Below, piece by piece: positions 8,249 through 16,887 of a DNA stretch of 58,280 bases (its first letter is position 1; each line of letters starts with the position of its first letter). Origin of the DNA: Gammaproteobacteria bacterium (GTDB lineage: Bacteria; Pseudomonadota; Gammaproteobacteria; Pseudomonadales; Azotimanducaceae). A model generated the notes under the pieces. The model was not told the origin of the DNA. It ran no database searches and saw only the letters and a program-made list of their open reading frames with translations. The translations under genes and the position numbers were made by a program. The DNA lies in contig JAPOYV010000117.1 in assembly GCA_026706385.1 (NCBI GenBank), positions 1 through 58,280 on the forward strand, written 5' to 3'.

Positions 8249-10747
8249 TTGAGTCGCCCGCCCGGCCGCGCACCGGTCGTTCCCACCCTCCTTCTCGCGG
8301 CGCTTGCCGCCATCTTCGCCGCCCCCGCCTTCGCCGACCTCGATCGAGACGCAGCGGAAGACGTGGCCACGCGGCAGCCGATGAAAGTTGCCGTGGAACT
8401 CAAGGAGCGGACCTTCGTACCTTACGACCGCCACGAAGGCACCGGCCATGTCCTGCTCGCCCGGCGTGACGATGTCGAGATGCGCCTCGACGGACGCCTG
8501 GACGAGGCGGCCTGGCAAGGCCTCGAAGTCCACGAGGACTTCCGCTTGATCGACCCGGATACGCTCGAACCGGGTTCGCTGCCGACGCGCGTGCGCATGT
8601 TCTACACCGAACGCGGGTTCTACCTCGGCGTGGACATGGTGCAGGATCCCGAGACATTGGTTGAGCACCTGAGCGGTCGCGACCAAGGCATGCTGAACCG
8701 GGACTACTTCTCGTTCACCTTGGATACATCCGGCGAGGGGCGATACGGGTTCTGGTTCCAGTTGTGCCTCGGCAACAGCGTCGCGGACGGCACGATCCTG
8801 CCGGAGCGCAACTACAGCACCAGTTGGGACGGCGCGTGGCGCGGCGGCACGGCGCGCACCGTGGAAGGCTGGAGCGCCGAGTACTTCGTGCCGTGGGCCC
8901 TGGTGAACATGCCGAAGACAGAAGGGCTGCGCACGATCGGCATTTTCGCGCAGCGCAACGTCGCCTATGTCGATGAGCGCTACGCGTGGCCGCCGCTGCC
9001 CTGGACGCGCCCGAAGTTCTTGTCCGAGTTCCAGGCACTGGGCCTGGAGGGTGTTAGCCCCCGTCAGCAATACAGCGTCACCCCTTACGTGGCAGCGGCC
9101 TACGACCGATTCGCGCAGGGCGACCCTGAACCGAAGGCTGGCGTGGACCTCTTCTGGCGGCCGTCCAGCAACTTCCAGTTGACCTCTACGCTGAACCCGG
9201 ACTTCGGCAACGTCGAGGCGGACGACGTGGTCGTCAACCTGTCCGCCTACGAGACCTTCTTCCCGGAGAAGCGGCTGTTCTTCCAGGAGGGCCAGGAGGT
9301 GTTCACCACGAACGGCCGCATGTGGGGTGGCGCCTCGGTACTGCATACGCGACGCATGGGTGCGCCGGCCGTGCGTCCCGACGCCCCGGCGGGCTACGCG
9401 ATTTCGCGAGCCGACCTCCGCCGGCCGGCGGACCTGCTTGGCGCGGTCAAGGCGACCGGGCAGAGCGGAGCGCTCCGCTATGGTTTCCTGGGCGTCGCCG
9501 AGGACGACGCCATGTTCGACGCGTGGCACGCGGACGGCTCCCACCTGGCCTTGAACCAGGCCGGCCGCGACTTCGGTGCGCTGCGCATGCTCTACGAGCA
9601 TGCCAACGGCGGCTACAAGTCGCTCGGATTCATCTCCACGGCCATGCAGCATCCGACGCGCTCGGCGAACGTGACGGCCGTCGACGGCCAGTACATCAGC
9701 GCGAGCGGGCGGCTGCGCGCCGCGTCGCAAGTCATTGCCTCGGACGTGACGGGGGCCGAGGAAGACGGCGTCGGCGGGTTCGTCGATCTCGTCTACACGC
9801 CGAAACAAGGCATTTCCCACTACCTGTCGCTCGATACCTTCGACGACAAGATCCAGATCAACGACATGGGGTACCAGCGCCGCAACGACTACCGGGAAGT
9901 GAAGTACCGGATGCGCTTGTCGAACCCGAATTTCCGCCACTTCCGGAATACGCGCACGTACATCCGCGTGGATCGGATGTGGAATACGGCGGGACAGGTC
10001 GTCGACTCGGAGATCTCCGTGGACCAGCGGCTGGTTCTGCACAACCTGTCGCAGATCCGTTTCAGCGGCGGCGTGAAGCCGTCGCACTACGACGATCGCA
10101 GCAGCTTCGGCCACGGCGTGTACCGGCTCGACGACGCTTGGGAAGCCGAAGTGCGCTACTACTCGGACTCCTCAAGGCGGCTCGCCTACTCGGTTCGTCA
10201 GCAGTGGCAGCAGGAACCGGCGGACGGCGGCGTCTATCGGCGCACCCAGTGCATGGTGCAGTGGCGACCATCGGATCGCATGACCATGGGGCTCGGGCTG
10301 CGCTACGTCGACCGCGAGGCGTGGCTGCTGCACCAGTCGGACGGGGCGTTCACGGCCTTCGCTTCGGACGAGTTGATGCCGAATTTCGATTTGAGCTACT
10401 TCTTTTCCGCCCGCCAGCAGTTGCGCATGGCCTTCCAGTGGGTGGCGGTCAAGGCCGAGGAACGCAGCTTCTACCAGATGCCGGATGCGCCCGGTTTCCT
10501 GGTCCCGCGGGTCAAGGACCCGGGCGAGGGCGCGGATGACTTCGCGATCTCGCGCATGAATCTGCAAGTGCGCTACCGGTGGGAAATCGCGCCGCTTTCC
10601 GATCTCTTCCTGGTGTACACGAACAACGCCGGCCTGCCGTATTCGGAGACGACCGGCAAGGACTTCGGCCAGCTATTCACCGAGACCTTCGAGCAGACCA
10701 CGGGTGAGAACCTGGTGCTGAAGTTCCGGTACCGATTCGGGAGCTAA
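8249..10747 (+). CDS. DUF5916 outer-membrane protein with N-terminal CBM9-like domain
   Basis: An 832-residue exported protein. Start TTG 8249 is preferred because it gives a compact signal peptide (SRPPGRAPVV, hydrophobic core, cleavage at APAFA-D) with a GGGA ribosome-binding stretch just upstream; an earlier TTG at 8183 adds 22 hydrophilic residues. Residues about 60-230 have the carbohydrate-binding-module-9-like pattern (LDGRLDEAAWQG, then YLGVDM) seen at the start of DUF5916 proteins. The rest alternates aromatic beta strands and ends in LKFRYRFGS, as in outer-membrane barrels. DUF5916 proteins are found beside hydrolases and TonB-type systems but have no established function. The stop overlaps the next start by one base. 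Confidence 0.8.
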   Translation: MSRPPGRAPVVPTLLLAALAAIFAAPAFADLDRDAAEDVATRQPMKVAVELKERTFVPYDRHEGTGHVLLARRDDVEMRLDGRLDEAAWQGLEVHEDFRLIDPDTLEPGSLPTRVRMFYTERGFYLGVDMVQDPETLVEHLSGRDQGMLNRDYFSFTLDTSGEGRYGFWFQLCLGNSVADGTILPERNYSTSWDGAWRGGTARTVEGWSAEYFVPWALVNMPKTEGLRTIGIFAQRNVAYVDERYAWPPLPWTRPKFLSEFQALGLEGVSPRQQYSVTPYVAAAYDRFAQGDPEPKAGVDLFWRPSSNFQLTSTLNPDFGNVEADDVVVNLSAYETFFPEKRLFFQEGQEVFTTNGRMWGGASVLHTRRMGAPAVRPDAPAGYAISRADLRRPADLLGAVKATGQSGALRYGFLGVAEDDAMFDAWHADGSHLALNQAGRDFGALRMLYEHANGGYKSLGFISTAMQHPTRSANVTAVDGQYISASGRLRAASQVIASDVTGAEEDGVGGFVDLVYTPKQGISHYLSLDTFDDKIQINDMGYQRRNDYREVKYRMRLSNPNFRHFRNTRTYIRVDRMWNTAGQVVDSEISVDQRLVLHNLSQIRFSGGVKPSHYDDRSSFGHGVYRLDDAWEAEVRYYSDSSRRLAYSVRQQWQQEPADGGVYRRTQCMVQWRPSDRMTMGLGLRYVDREAWLLHQSDGAFTAFASDELMPNFDLSYFFSARQQLRMAFQWVAVKAEERSFYQMPDAPGFLVPRVKDPGEGADDFAISRMNLQVRYRWEIAPLSDLFLVYTNNAGLPYSETTGKDFGQLFTETFEQTTGENLVLKFRYRFGS

Positions 10748-11169
10748 TGTCCATGTCGTTGTCTTTCGACCACATCCACCTCATCAGCGAGAGTCCGGAG
10801 GAGGCGGCGGCCTGGTACGAGCGGATTCTCGGCGGCAAGATCGTCGCCGACTACGAACTGCGCGGCGCGCCGCAGATCAACGTCCAGTTGGGCGGCATGC
10901 AGGTCATCATCCGCGGGCGTCGGCCCGGAGAGAGCCCGGTGTCGACGCGCCCCATGCGAGACTTCGCCGACTACTCGAGCCACGACGAGTGGGGCACGGA
11001 CCACTTCGGCTACACGTACCACGGCGACCTCAAGGCGTTCTGCGAGGAGATCCGCCGCAAGGGCGCGACCCTGGCGGTGGAGCCCTGGGAGTTCTCGCCG
11101 GGTTCGCTGATCTGCTACGTGGCGGCACCGGACGGCGTTAGCATCGAACTCGTTCAAGCGCGCTCTTAA
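10747..11169 (+). CDS. VOC (glyoxalase/dioxygenase-fold) family protein
   Basis: A 140-residue protein beginning FDHIHLISESPEEAAAWYERILGG, the typical beta-alpha-beta opening of the vicinal-oxygen-chelate fold with a metal-binding His, and ending with APDGVSIELVQ, which supplies the usual Glu ligand. Two beta-alpha-beta-beta-beta modules fit this length. Substrate is unknown: glyoxalase, antibiotic-binding or dioxygenase roles are all possible. Its ATG overlaps the stop of the DUF5916 gene (TAATG), so the two are translationally coupled. Confidence 0.85.
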   Translation: MSMSLSFDHIHLISESPEEAAAWYERILGGKIVADYELRGAPQINVQLGGMQVIIRGRRPGESPVSTRPMRDFADYSSHDEWGTDHFGYTYHGDLKAFCEEIRRKGATLAVEPWEFSPGSLICYVAAPDGVSIELVQARS

Positions 11170-11199
11170 GGGCGCGGCCTCTCCTTAACGACCGGTACG

Positions 11200-11706
11200 A
11201 TGATCCTCGAACCGGGGAAGTGGCAGGGCCGCGGCTCCTACCGTCCGACGGACGAGTCCTTGGGCTTGAGGTTCCAAGCCACGGTCGAAGTCGACGATGA
11301 CCGGCGTACCGAGGGCCTGATCATCAACGCCACGTTGCAGGTCGACGGTGGATCGCCCCGGTCGATCCTGGTCTACGTCGTTCCGGATGATGTCGGCACG
11401 TACGCCGTGACGGTAAGGGGTGACGGCATCGATGTGCAAGGTACGGCAAAGCTCGACAGCGAGCCGCACCTGGGGCTGCTGTGGTCGGAGGACGGCGCCA
11501 TGCATGTGACGTGCGCGGTGTTCGCGCTGCCCGACACGCACGGGGTGCGCGGGTACGCCAAAGTACGCGGTGACGTCTGGACTTGGGAGTTGGCGCTACA
11601 GCCGCAGCACCGTCTTCGCCGCGGTCGCCCGCGCCTGCAGACCAAGGACGGCAAGAAGGAGGGACGCGGGAACGTCGTGTCCTTGTTCGACCGCTTGAAG
11701 CGCTAG
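11200..11706 (+). CDS. Hypothetical protein, 168 aa
   Basis: A reading frame from ATG 11200, 30 bp after the VOC gene. There is no signal peptide or membrane segment and no clear ribosome-binding site. The N-terminal 130 residues look like a small beta-barrel or lipocalin-like fold (EPGKWQGRGSY, then alternating hydrophobic strands), followed by a basic tail (RLRRGRPRLQTKDGKKEGRG). Codon use matches neighbouring genes and the opposite-strand reading is poorer, so it is taken as real. I do not recognise a family. Confidence 0.6.
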   Translation: MILEPGKWQGRGSYRPTDESLGLRFQATVEVDDDRRTEGLIINATLQVDGGSPRSILVYVVPDDVGTYAVTVRGDGIDVQGTAKLDSEPHLGLLWSEDGAMHVTCAVFALPDTHGVRGYAKVRGDVWTWELALQPQHRLRRGRPRLQTKDGKKEGRGNVVSLFDRLKR

Positions 11707-11716
11707 CGCGTCGCGA

Positions 11717-11751
11717 GGTGCGCGGGCATCCCTGGTGGACGACCGCGCACC
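11717..11751. terminator. Hairpin between convergent genes
   Basis: A perfect 9-bp inverted repeat (GGTGCGCGG / CCGCGCACC) with a 17-nt loop lies in the 63-bp gap between the convergent genes ending at 11706 and 11770. There is no U-run on either side, so it is at best a weak or factor-dependent terminator. Confidence 0.3.
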
Positions 11752-11769
11752 GTCAACGATCCATGGGAC

Positions 11770-12825
11770 TTACTCCTCTCCCGCCGCCTCGTCAGCCCGG
11801 CGTTCGAGTTCTTCCCGTTCAAGCCGCCTGGCCCCGCGCAGGATATTGCCCATCGAGTAGTTGCCTTCGTGGCACGCGTACTCGTAGACCGGCTTGTCGG
11901 TCTGCTTCCACACGTAACTGCCGCTCCAAGGCCCGGTCCAGGCCGTCGGGTCGTCCACGGTGAAGTCGTAGAGCAGGTTGCCGTCTTCGAGCTTGGTGAA
12001 GCGCTCGACGAGGTGCAGGTTCTCGTCGCCGCCGTATAGGCCGGTTTCCTCGCGGAAGTTCGTCGTATCGACGACTAGGGTGTCGCCCTCCCAGTGGCCG
12101 ACCGAGTCGCCGAGCCAGCGCCGAACGTTCGGCGGGGCGTGTTCGGCGTTCATGCGCACGATGCGCGCGTCGTGGACCATCTCGACGAGGATCATCACGT
12201 TGTCCTCGCTCTGCACGATGCGCTTGAAGTTGTTGTAGAGGCCGGGAAGCATCGGCGGCCCGGCGCTGAAGCCCAGCAGGCAGCGCTCGGCCAGGGCCAG
12301 TTCTTCCGGCGCATCGAAAGGCCCCGGTCCGTCCTGGTCCAGCCAGGACGCGGTGCCGTCGTTGTCATGGGAGAACGAACTGAAGTTGTCGGCCATCTTC
12401 ATCATGGCTTTCGGCGTCATCGGCGGCCGCCGGCCGTTCGGTGGGTCGTAGACGATGGATGTGCGGAACTTGCCGTCGATTGCGACCACGCCGCTACCGG
12501 GGTCGACCCAGAACGCGTTGTAGCCGCCCACGTTGCCCGCACCGAAGTCGTTGACCCCGTCGCCGCCCTTCTTCGGCGGCGGTCGGTTCGGGTCGTTCGA
12601 TCGGCCGTCGTTCAGGAACTCCGTTCCGGTGGATAGGGCTGCTGCCTCCTCGGGTGTCAGGTACTCCTTTTCGCCGAGGTCGCGGGGGCGTTCCAGCGGC
12701 GTCAACGAGCCGCCGTCGTAGTATCCGGACAGGTCGGGCTTGCCGGATTCGGTGCGCGGGATGTCCGCTGTCGCGCTCGTTGCCACCATCGCGGCGAGAA
12801 CGCACAGCGCTTGAATGAGTCGCAT
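11770..12825 (-). CDS. Exported hypothetical protein, 351 aa
   Basis: ATG 12825 begins a signal peptide (MRLIQALCVLAAMVATSATA). The mature part starts IPRTESGKPDLSGYYDGG and contains GHWEGDTLVVDTTNF and a late CHEGNYSM. This pattern (tidy signal peptide, a 'PDLSG' opening, a GxWEGDTLVV core) is a widespread secreted family in Proteobacteria and Acidobacteria whose function is not established. It is transcribed divergently from the nitroreductase at 12916. No metal-site motif is obvious. Confidence 0.72.
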   Translation of the reverse strand: MRLIQALCVLAAMVATSATADIPRTESGKPDLSGYYDGGSLTPLERPRDLGEKEYLTPEEAAALSTGTEFLNDGRSNDPNRPPPKKGGDGVNDFGAGNVGGYNAFWVDPGSGVVAIDGKFRTSIVYDPPNGRRPPMTPKAMMKMADNFSSFSHDNDGTASWLDQDGPGPFDAPEELALAERCLLGFSAGPPMLPGLYNNFKRIVQSEDNVMILVEMVHDARIVRMNAEHAPPNVRRWLGDSVGHWEGDTLVVDTTNFREETGLYGGDENLHLVERFTKLEDGNLLYDFTVDDPTAWTGPWSGSYVWKQTDKPVYEYACHEGNYSMGNILRGARRLEREELERRADEAAGEE

Positions 12826-12915
12826 GGTCGGTCTCCGAACCCTCCAATTGGGCTATCTTGCGCCACCACGCTGCCGCTGTCGACCTTGCCGGCGGGGAAT
12901 AGGAGAACTGACGAG

Positions 12916-13560
12916 ATGCACGACGACCCGGGTCTCTTTGAATGCATGTACTCCATGCGCGCGATGCGGCGCTTGAGGCCGGATCCTGTGCCCGAGGCGA
13001 TGGTGGAGAGAATCCTCGAGGCGGCGACGCGGGCGCCGAGCGGCCAGAATACGCAGCCGTGGGCGTTCGTCGTGGTGACCGAGGAGGCGGGCCGGCGCTT
13101 CTTCGGCGAGCAGTACCGGTACTGGATGCGCAAACTGTCGGGCGGACGCGCGCCGGCGCCGGATGACCGCAGCAAGCGAGCCCGCGAGATCCGCGCGGCC
13201 CGGCACCTCGGCGATCACATGCCCGATGTGCCGCTACTGATTCTGGCTTGTGGCAAGCGAGACTGGCCGTTCGCCGTGCCGGAGGAGAGGCGGGTGGGCC
13301 ACGCGCCGCCGTCCTACGGTTCGGTCTACCCGGCCGTGCAGAATCTGCTCCTGGCATGCCGTGGACTCGGCTTGGGCGCGAGCCTCACGACGCTGCACCA
13401 GATGTTCGAGTCGGAGTTGCACGACTACTTCGGCATCCCGGACGACTATGGTGTGGTGGCGTCCATCCCGATTGGTTTTCCTCAAGGGAACTTCGGCCCG
13501 GTGCGACGCCATCCGGTCGCCAGCAAGGCACATTACGAGCGTTGGGCGAGTGCCCAGTAG
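12916..13560 (+). CDS. Nitroreductase family flavoprotein
   Basis: A 214-residue protein. ATG 12916 follows an AGGAG site at 12901-12905, so the longer frame starting upstream is rejected. The opening SMRAMRRLRPDPVPE and the APSGQNTQPWAFVVV segment are the FMN-binding signatures of the nitroreductase fold; the closing region SIPIGFPQGNFGPVRR matches the family's C-terminal FMN contact. These enzymes use NAD(P)H to reduce nitro groups, quinones or related compounds; the substrate cannot be read from sequence. It ends 3 bp before the convergent sulfatase gene. Confidence 0.88.
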   Translation: MHDDPGLFECMYSMRAMRRLRPDPVPEAMVERILEAATRAPSGQNTQPWAFVVVTEEAGRRFFGEQYRYWMRKLSGGRAPAPDDRSKRAREIRAARHLGDHMPDVPLLILACGKRDWPFAVPEERRVGHAPPSYGSVYPAVQNLLLACRGLGLGASLTTLHQMFESELHDYFGIPDDYGVVASIPIGFPQGNFGPVRRHPVASKAHYERWASAQ

Positions 13561-13563
13561 AGT

Positions 13564-14997
13564 TCAGGAATGCGTGCGGCCGGCCACGCCGGGCGGAATC
13601 GGCTCGGGGAAGTTCCAGCGCACCCAAAGCCACTGGAACATGTCGTTGGTGGCGTCGTTCCAGCCGAGCAGCCTCGCCTTCATCTCCTCGCGAACCGTCT
13701 CGCAGGTTGGGTCGGCAATGCGATTGACGAGTTCGCCCGGGTCGTTCGCAAGGTCATAAAGCTCATCGATGGAGTGCGGGTCGAACACGTACTTCCAGCG
13801 GCTCGTGCGCACCATCCGCTGCGACTGGTAGCCCCAAACTTCGCCGTGATGCTCGCAATACACCGCATCGGGCCAGTCCGCGACCGCTTCGCCGCGCGCC
13901 AGGGCTGCGAGACTCCTCCCGTCGATGCCTTCGGGAGGCTGCGCGCCACCCCACTCGACGAAGGTCGGCATCAGGTCCAGTGAGCGCACGAACTCCGAGC
14001 CGCGGTGTTGTTCGACCCAAGGTCCCGGGCCCGTCATCAAAAGCGGCACGCGGAAGATCTCGTCGTACATCGTGCCGGCCTTCTCGAAGTGGCCGTGGCT
14101 GCCCATGGCATCGCCGTGGTCGGTGCAGAAGACGAAGATCGTCTCGTCGGCGATGCCGAGTTCGTCGAGGGCCTTGAGGACCTCGCCCACGCAGTCGTCG
14201 ATCTGGGTGACCACGCCGTAGTACTTCGCGACCACGCGACTCCACCAAGCCCAATCCTTGTCGGCGAGGTTCCACTCGTGCAGTTTCCTCAGGTGGCCGG
14301 GCGGCTTGCCTGCGAAGTCGTCCTCGAAGTTGTCCCAGGGCGGGATGTCTCCCGGGTCGTACATCGAGGCGTACGGTTCCGGCGGCAGGCAGGGGAAGTG
14401 GGGCTCGGGCATGTCCATCCGCACCATGAACGGCTGCGACCCCACGGCGCGTTCCCGAATCAGCTCGATGCCAGTCCGCGTCCGCTGCATGAGTCGGGTC
14501 TCCTCGGCAGTCGCGCGGGCGGCGCCCGCGATCAGTTGGCGTGCGCCGTAGGCGAAGTCGACTGCGATTTGGGAGCCGGCGACCAACTCGGGTCTGGGGC
14601 CGCCGCCCAACCCGTCCGCGAGGGCACGTGCGAATCCGAAGTGCTCGGGCTGCAACTCCTTGTGCACATGCCACTTTCCGACGTAGTCCAGCGCATAGCC
14701 CGCGTCAGCGAGGATGCGGCTGAACGTCGGCAGCTCGGGCGAGAGTCCGGGGCTCCAGGCGGGCGCGATGTGGGTGTTCAGCATCACGCCGTGATTGTGC
14801 GGATAGAGGCCGGTGAGCAGGGATGCGCGGGCCGGCGAACACACCGGGGAGACCGTGAACGCGTTCTCGAAGCAGACGCCCGTAGCGGCGACACGGTCGA
14901 GGTTGGGCGTCTTGCACAGAGCGTTTCCGTAGCATCCGAGGGCATCCCGACGCAGTTGGTCGGTCATGAAGAAGACGATGTTGGGTTGTCGCGCCAC
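13564..14997 (-). CDS. Cytoplasmic-type sulfatase (choline-sulfatase / arylsulfatase-like)
   Basis: A 477-residue alkaline-phosphatase-fold enzyme from GTG 14997. NIVFFMTDQLRRDALGCYG gives the metal Asp region, VCSPARASLLTG holds the C-x-P-x-R formylglycine site, GKWHVH and DHGDAMGSHG supply the remaining His, Lys and Asp ligands. No signal peptide is seen, so it acts in the cytoplasm on an imported sulfate ester, as choline-sulfatases do. It is the last gene of a tight operon: yghU, GST and this gene are separated by 8 and 3 bp. It needs a formylglycine-generating enzyme encoded elsewhere. Confidence 0.9.
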   Translation of the reverse strand: MARQPNIVFFMTDQLRRDALGCYGNALCKTPNLDRVAATGVCFENAFTVSPVCSPARASLLTGLYPHNHGVMLNTHIAPAWSPGLSPELPTFSRILADAGYALDYVGKWHVHKELQPEHFGFARALADGLGGGPRPELVAGSQIAVDFAYGARQLIAGAARATAEETRLMQRTRTGIELIRERAVGSQPFMVRMDMPEPHFPCLPPEPYASMYDPGDIPPWDNFEDDFAGKPPGHLRKLHEWNLADKDWAWWSRVVAKYYGVVTQIDDCVGEVLKALDELGIADETIFVFCTDHGDAMGSHGHFEKAGTMYDEIFRVPLLMTGPGPWVEQHRGSEFVRSLDLMPTFVEWGGAQPPEGIDGRSLAALARGEAVADWPDAVYCEHHGEVWGYQSQRMVRTSRWKYVFDPHSIDELYDLANDPGELVNRIADPTCETVREEMKARLLGWNDATNDMFQWLWVRWNFPEPIPPGVAGRTHS

Positions 14998-15000
14998 GGC

Positions 15001-15693
15001 TCAGGACAGGTCCAGTGGCTCCGGAACGAACCGGCCCAGGACTTCGCGGCAGGCGGCCAGGTTCTCGGCGAAGCCGATGCGCTCTTTCATTGCGAGTGTG
15101 TGACTGACCAAGGCGGGCCAGCGACCGCTGTCCGGCACGCCAGCCACGAGGTCGAGCTGCGTCATCTGTGCGCCGACCGCGATGTCTGCAACCGAGAAGC
15201 GACCGCCTACGAAATACGCGTTTCCGTCCAATGCACTTTCCAGGTAGTCGAAGTGCCTCGGCAGCGTTTCCTGCCAGGTCTTCCTCGCGGTGTCGATGTC
15301 GGACTCCGCGCCGGCGATGCGCGGGAACACGATGGGCCTGAACAACTGCATGCCGGTCGGCTGAGCCAATTCGGTATCGGCATATTCCTCGAGCCAAACT
15401 GCGCGACCGGTGTCGAACGCAGTGTCCCCATAGAGTCCGGCATCGAACTTGGCATCGAGATAGGCGCAGATCGCGGAGGAGTCCGCGATGGTGCCCGCCC
15501 GGCCCTCGGTGCCGACGGAGCGGTCCCGGAGCACGGGAATGCGCCGCGCCGGACTGATCTCGAGGAACCAGTCCGGCATGGCCATGTTGTTGATGCGCGT
15601 GAGGTCGTAGTCGACACCTTGAGAGGTGAGCACCACCTCGACCTTACGCACGAAGGGCGAGACGGGATTCCCGTAGACGACTAGGTCGGCCAT
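15001..15693 (-). CDS. Glutathione S-transferase
   Basis: A 230-residue GST. The thioredoxin-like N-terminal domain has GNPVSPFVRKVEVVL and the cis-Pro segment RRIPVLRD, then an Asp-Ser pair (TIADSSAICAYLD) for the glutathione gamma-glutamyl group; the all-helical C-terminal domain includes GRFSVADIAVGAQ with the N-capping box. The class cannot be fixed by eye. It sits between yghU and the sulfatase in one operon. Confidence 0.9.
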   Translation of the reverse strand: MADLVVYGNPVSPFVRKVEVVLTSQGVDYDLTRINNMAMPDWFLEISPARRIPVLRDRSVGTEGRAGTIADSSAICAYLDAKFDAGLYGDTAFDTGRAVWLEEYADTELAQPTGMQLFRPIVFPRIAGAESDIDTARKTWQETLPRHFDYLESALDGNAYFVGGRFSVADIAVGAQMTQLDLVAGVPDSGRWPALVSHTLAMKERIGFAENLAACREVLGRFVPEPLDLS

Positions 15694-15701
15694 GGCGCCG
15701 C

Positions 15702-16547
15702 CTACTTAGGATCGAAGTCGCTGGCGCTGTGGCGCTCGACGACGCGCGTCTCCGGGTTTCCGCCGGCGCGGTTCACGCGCCGACCGCGCTGCACGGCGGG
15801 ACGCGCTTCGATCGCCTCCGCCCAGCGCACCACGTTGGTGTACGAGGCGACGTCCAAGAACTCCGCCGCCCCGTAGATGTTGTGCAGCACCAGCGCGCCG
15901 GACCACGCGTAGTTGGCGATGTCGGCGATGGTGTACTCGTCGCCGCACAGGAAGGCGTTGTCGGCGAGGCGCTGGTCGAGGACGTCCGTTTGGCGTTTGA
16001 CTTCCATGGCGTAGCGGTTGATGGGGTACTCGAATTTTTCGGGCGCGTAGGCGTAGAAGTGGCCGAAGCCGCCGCCGAGGTAGGGTGCGCTGCCCATCTG
16101 CCAGAAGAGCCACGACAGGCATTCCGCGCGCAGTGACTCATCCGTGGGAAGGAACTTGCCGAACTTCTCGGCCAAGTACAGGAGGATTGCGCCGGACTCG
16201 AAGACGCGGGTCGGCGTCGGCGTGCTGCGGTCGACGAGCGCTGGGATCTTCGAGTTCGGGTTGATCGCCACGAAGCCACTGCCGAACTGGTCGCCCTGGC
16301 CGATGTTGATCAGGTAGGCGTCGTACTCGGCCTCCACGACACCGGCTTCGAGCAACTCCTCGAGCAGCACGGTCACCTTCACCCCGTTCGGCGTCGCCAG
16401 GGAATAGAGCTGCAGGGGATGCTCGCCCACCGGCAGTTCGGCATCGTGCGTCGCCCCGGCTATGGGGCGGTTGATGCTCGCGAATCGCCCGCCGCTTTCC
16501 TTGTCCCACGTCCAGACCTTGGGCGGCGTGTAGGTCGTCTCTGCCAT
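15702..16547 (-). CDS. yghU: YghU-type glutathione transferase / disulfide-bond reductase
   Basis: A 281-residue protein that follows E. coli YghU along its length: YTPPKVWTWDKESGG at the start, LPVGEHPLQLYSL, NPNSKIPAL, VFESGAILLYLAEKFG, GGGFGHFYAYAPEKFEY and the end ERHSASDF. YghU binds two glutathiones and has disulfide-bond reductase activity on small disulfides; it belongs to the nu-class GSTs. Start ATG 16547. It heads an operon with a second GST and a sulfatase. Confidence 0.95.
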   Translation of the reverse strand: MAETTYTPPKVWTWDKESGGRFASINRPIAGATHDAELPVGEHPLQLYSLATPNGVKVTVLLEELLEAGVVEAEYDAYLINIGQGDQFGSGFVAINPNSKIPALVDRSTPTPTRVFESGAILLYLAEKFGKFLPTDESLRAECLSWLFWQMGSAPYLGGGFGHFYAYAPEKFEYPINRYAMEVKRQTDVLDQRLADNAFLCGDEYTIADIANYAWSGALVLHNIYGAAEFLDVASYTNVVRWAEAIEARPAVQRGRRVNRAGGNPETRVVERHSASDFDPK

Positions 16548-16887
16548 GTCTTTCGTTCTCCTTCGTCTCGATCGGGGCCACAGTCGTTCGCCACTCTATC
16601 CGAAGTGGCTGCGGCCCTGCATTGGGCGGATTACGCCTGAACACGCTTCTCGTGCGGAGATGGCTAAGAGCCAAACGGCAGCTTGGTGTCCATCGGACGG
16701 AACAGCCATGCTCGCGTCACCGCCAGCATGGCGATGACGATGATGACTCCATGCTGCTCAATCGTCCCCCGGCATGGCACAGCCGCTCTCGGAGCAGGCC
16801 TCGATGCGCTGGCTGCGCGGGCGCAACGCTGGCGTCGAACTGCCGGGCGTGGACTTCGACGCGATGGGGACGATGCAGCCCAATCGG
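16548..16887. other. No recognisable gene
   Basis: This 340-bp stretch lies upstream of yghU. Short reading frames exist on the + strand but have no family resemblance, ribosome-binding site or consistent codon bias. It presumably carries the yghU promoter; I could not pick out a convincing one. Confidence 0.5.

Noticed and set aside
7943-10114. 723-codon minus-strand frame antisense to the DUF5916 gene
   Set aside because: It runs through two tRNAs and lacks any family resemblance; the plus-strand frame has a signal peptide and domains.
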